This document shows positions 62,141 through 64,000 of a DNA stretch of 64,000 nucleotides, in pieces (position 1 is the first letter of the stretch; the number at the start of each line of letters is the position of its first letter). Source of the DNA: Piper betle (lineage: Eukaryota > Streptophyta > Magnoliopsida > Piperales > Piperaceae); NCBI GenBank assembly GCA_033002965.1, contig JAURVB010013874.1:1-64000 (forward strand), given 5' to 3'. The translations under genes were made by a program, and so were the position numbers. Under the pieces are notes generated by a model. That model was not told the origin of the DNA. It did not search any database and worked only from the letters and a program-made list of their open reading frames with translations.

Positions 62141-64000
62141 CTTGGCCCTGTGTGTGAAAAGAGTTGGAGCACTTTGCTTATATTCTTGATTCTTTCAAAT
62201 TTATTGTTATTAAGTGGTAGGCATGGGAAAAGTTGGGATGAATCTTCTCTAAGATGTATAGATTGGAATCTTTGGCAATAACTTCTGAATCAGCTGAAGA
62301 AAATGGTTTACAATTCTCAGCTTCCTAGTTTGGTTCATCTTCCTTGGGGTGCATTGGCTTAACAATTATATTGTGGATCCTTTTTAGGGTCAGTTGCTGA
62401 TCATGCATCTTCTTTTTTAACTGTGAAGATTGATTGTTATGTTGCTCCAATTTCACAATGTCATTCTTAGATTATTTTTTTCAATCATTTGTCAATGTCA
62501 TGTTTAGATAAAGTTCTCTAAGTTGTGTTTTGACTTCCAAAATGATTGTGAATTGTGTTCAATTTGTTCCCTGTTTTCTGGCAGCAATTTTACTTTGATT
62601 TGAACTTTACACTCATCCATTTGTTCTCCTTTTGGATTGCTGCTATATGTTTGTGTTTACTACATGAACTGCTTAATCTTTTTCTTTTCTTTTCCTTTTC
62701 ATACTACTGCAAGTACTGCTCGGTTCACTTAGACTTGATCCAGGACAATACACAGGTTCCCTTCAAAATTTAATGTAGTTTGATGGCGTCTTCATTTACT
62801 ACATCCCGTAAGTTCATAGCCGTATGTGTAGAAGAAGACAGGTGATTTCTTGATGCTAGTTTTGTTAGGATTTTAATAAATGAACTTGTGAACTTGTGAA
62901 CTTGTTCTATTTTCTCATTAATGAATGTATCTTGATGCAATGTTATTATCCACATCTCAACTTTTTTCTAGTCTGCCCTAATTACACGTAGTGGGGATTC
63001 ATCTATGGACATGTATGAAGTTTGCCCTTTTGGTGGAACCATTCAGGCTGCCAGGACTGTCTTTGTGCAGAGGATCAATCTGAACTCAAGAAGGGAGAAG
63101 TTTCTATGCTATATTAGAACATGGAGCTCCTGTGATTGTTCTTTCAAAAACGTATATGTATCTGATCGAATTAATACGTGCAAACTACACAAATAAACAA
63201 ACTCTTGCAAACCAAGTCACTTCAATGCAAGCAAGTGCAGCAGTAGACACATGAATGCCAGAGATTTGGGGTAGATTGTGGCATTTTACAGATATGGCTA
63301 GCCACTTAGGGATGAAGACGTGACTGTACTAATTTTTTTCTCTTCGGTAATTAGAAGATACATTACTAATGCTTATTTAATATTTATAAATGTTAATGGA
63401 CTGCCTCGTCGATCAACTTGTACTCATTATTATTGCATAACCTATCAAGTTTATGGGTTTATATAGATCACCAGCAAATTATCATCCGAACCGAACCAAA
63501 CCCGCAATCCCGAAGAGATATATCATTTTTTTTTGTGTGAATACATTGTTAACATTGGGTTAATTAATTAACTCAAACTCGAAGAAGATAAACAAGTTAA
63601 ATTTGGTTTCATAATATTTCCTAGTGCTAAGATTAATATTCTTGGTAATTTTCTAATAGTTATGAAAAATTAGAATTGGATTTCTATTGTATAGCAGAAC
63701 TAATTGACTCAAATCAGTAGGATTATCAATAATCTCCCCAAAAAATATCATTAGCCTAAATTTGAGTCTAATTAAAAGTCCGAGCTAAATGAGCATTCTT
63801 TGTAGAAAGAAGGTTAAAAGAAAAAAAACAACTTTTTGGGCGAAAAGAAAGGAAAAGGGATCGTCCAAACTGCTTTACCTTATTGGGGAGTTGGGAGACA
63901 TAAAGAGCCACTCATCAGTGATGTTTGTCTCCCCAACTTCTTTTCCTTTTTAACGTTCCCCTCTAGCACAACACCAGCTAGCTTCGACACACAGTGGAGC
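62141..64000. other. 3' region and intergenic DNA to the window edge
   Basis: Likely 3' untranslated region for a few hundred bases. Small frames at 62555-62773 and 63005-63196 are not recognised. The last 100 bases are pyrimidine-rich and could be the leader of a gene outside the window. Confidence 0.45.

Overview
The window is plant nuclear DNA, most likely from a non-grass monocot. The genes have GT-AG introns and plant-specific families (NIN-like RWP-RK factor, FAR1-related protein, DUF1191, FASCIATA1). First exons of the NLP and Mn-SOD genes are strikingly GC-rich while downstream exons are AT-rich, a gradient common in monocots. Intergenic DNA is AT-rich and full of LTR-retrotransposon debris. 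I see no CRISPR array, tRNA, rRNA or prokaryotic operon.

Layout. 1-11 kb is a pile of retroelements: a short TRIM-type element is split by a 2-kb solo LTR, which is itself split by a 2.9-kb solo LTR of the same family. Both target-site duplications can be read. Further LTR debris and a worn copia-like pair follow. 11.4-15.5 kb (minus) is a Myb/SANT-like gene with a duplicated start region and a TRIM in an intron. 18.5-19.0 kb (plus) is a broken Fe-superoxide dismutase, and 20.4-23.7 kb (minus) is an intact six-exon mitochondrial Mn-superoxide dismutase. 25.5-26.1 kb is a hAT-type MITE. 26.7-30.8 kb (plus) is a complete NIN-like protein gene. 32.3-32.8 kb is the last exon of a small uncharacterised plant protein. 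33.9-37.9 kb is a FASCIATA1 (CAF-1 large subunit) pseudogene that kept its introns. 39.8-42.3 kb (plus) is an intact FAR1-related gene. 43.2-44.6 kb holds two unusual, extremely GC-rich, hairpin-ended elements, followed by a carboxylesterase fragment. 46.0-49.3 kb (minus) is an intact ten-exon plastid-type O-acetylserine (thiol) lyase. 49.9-56.2 kb (minus) is a tandem, truncated, gag-only (non-autonomous) Ty3/gypsy element with 2.87-kb LTRs of the same family as the solo LTRs at the left end. 61.2-62.1 kb (plus) is a DUF1191 membrane protein gene.

The genes do not form a pathway. Five look intact from sequence (Mn-SOD, NLP, FRS, OAS-TL, DUF1191). Three are decayed copies (Fe-SOD, FAS1, carboxylesterase). 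Local tandem duplications of 51-225 bp period recur in introns, an exon and intergenic DNA. The most unusual material is the nested TRIM/solo-LTR stack, the hairpin-ended GC-rich pair and the gag-only LTR tandem. Exon boundaries were set by hand from splice consensus, reading frame and family similarity recalled from knowledge; no database search was possible.
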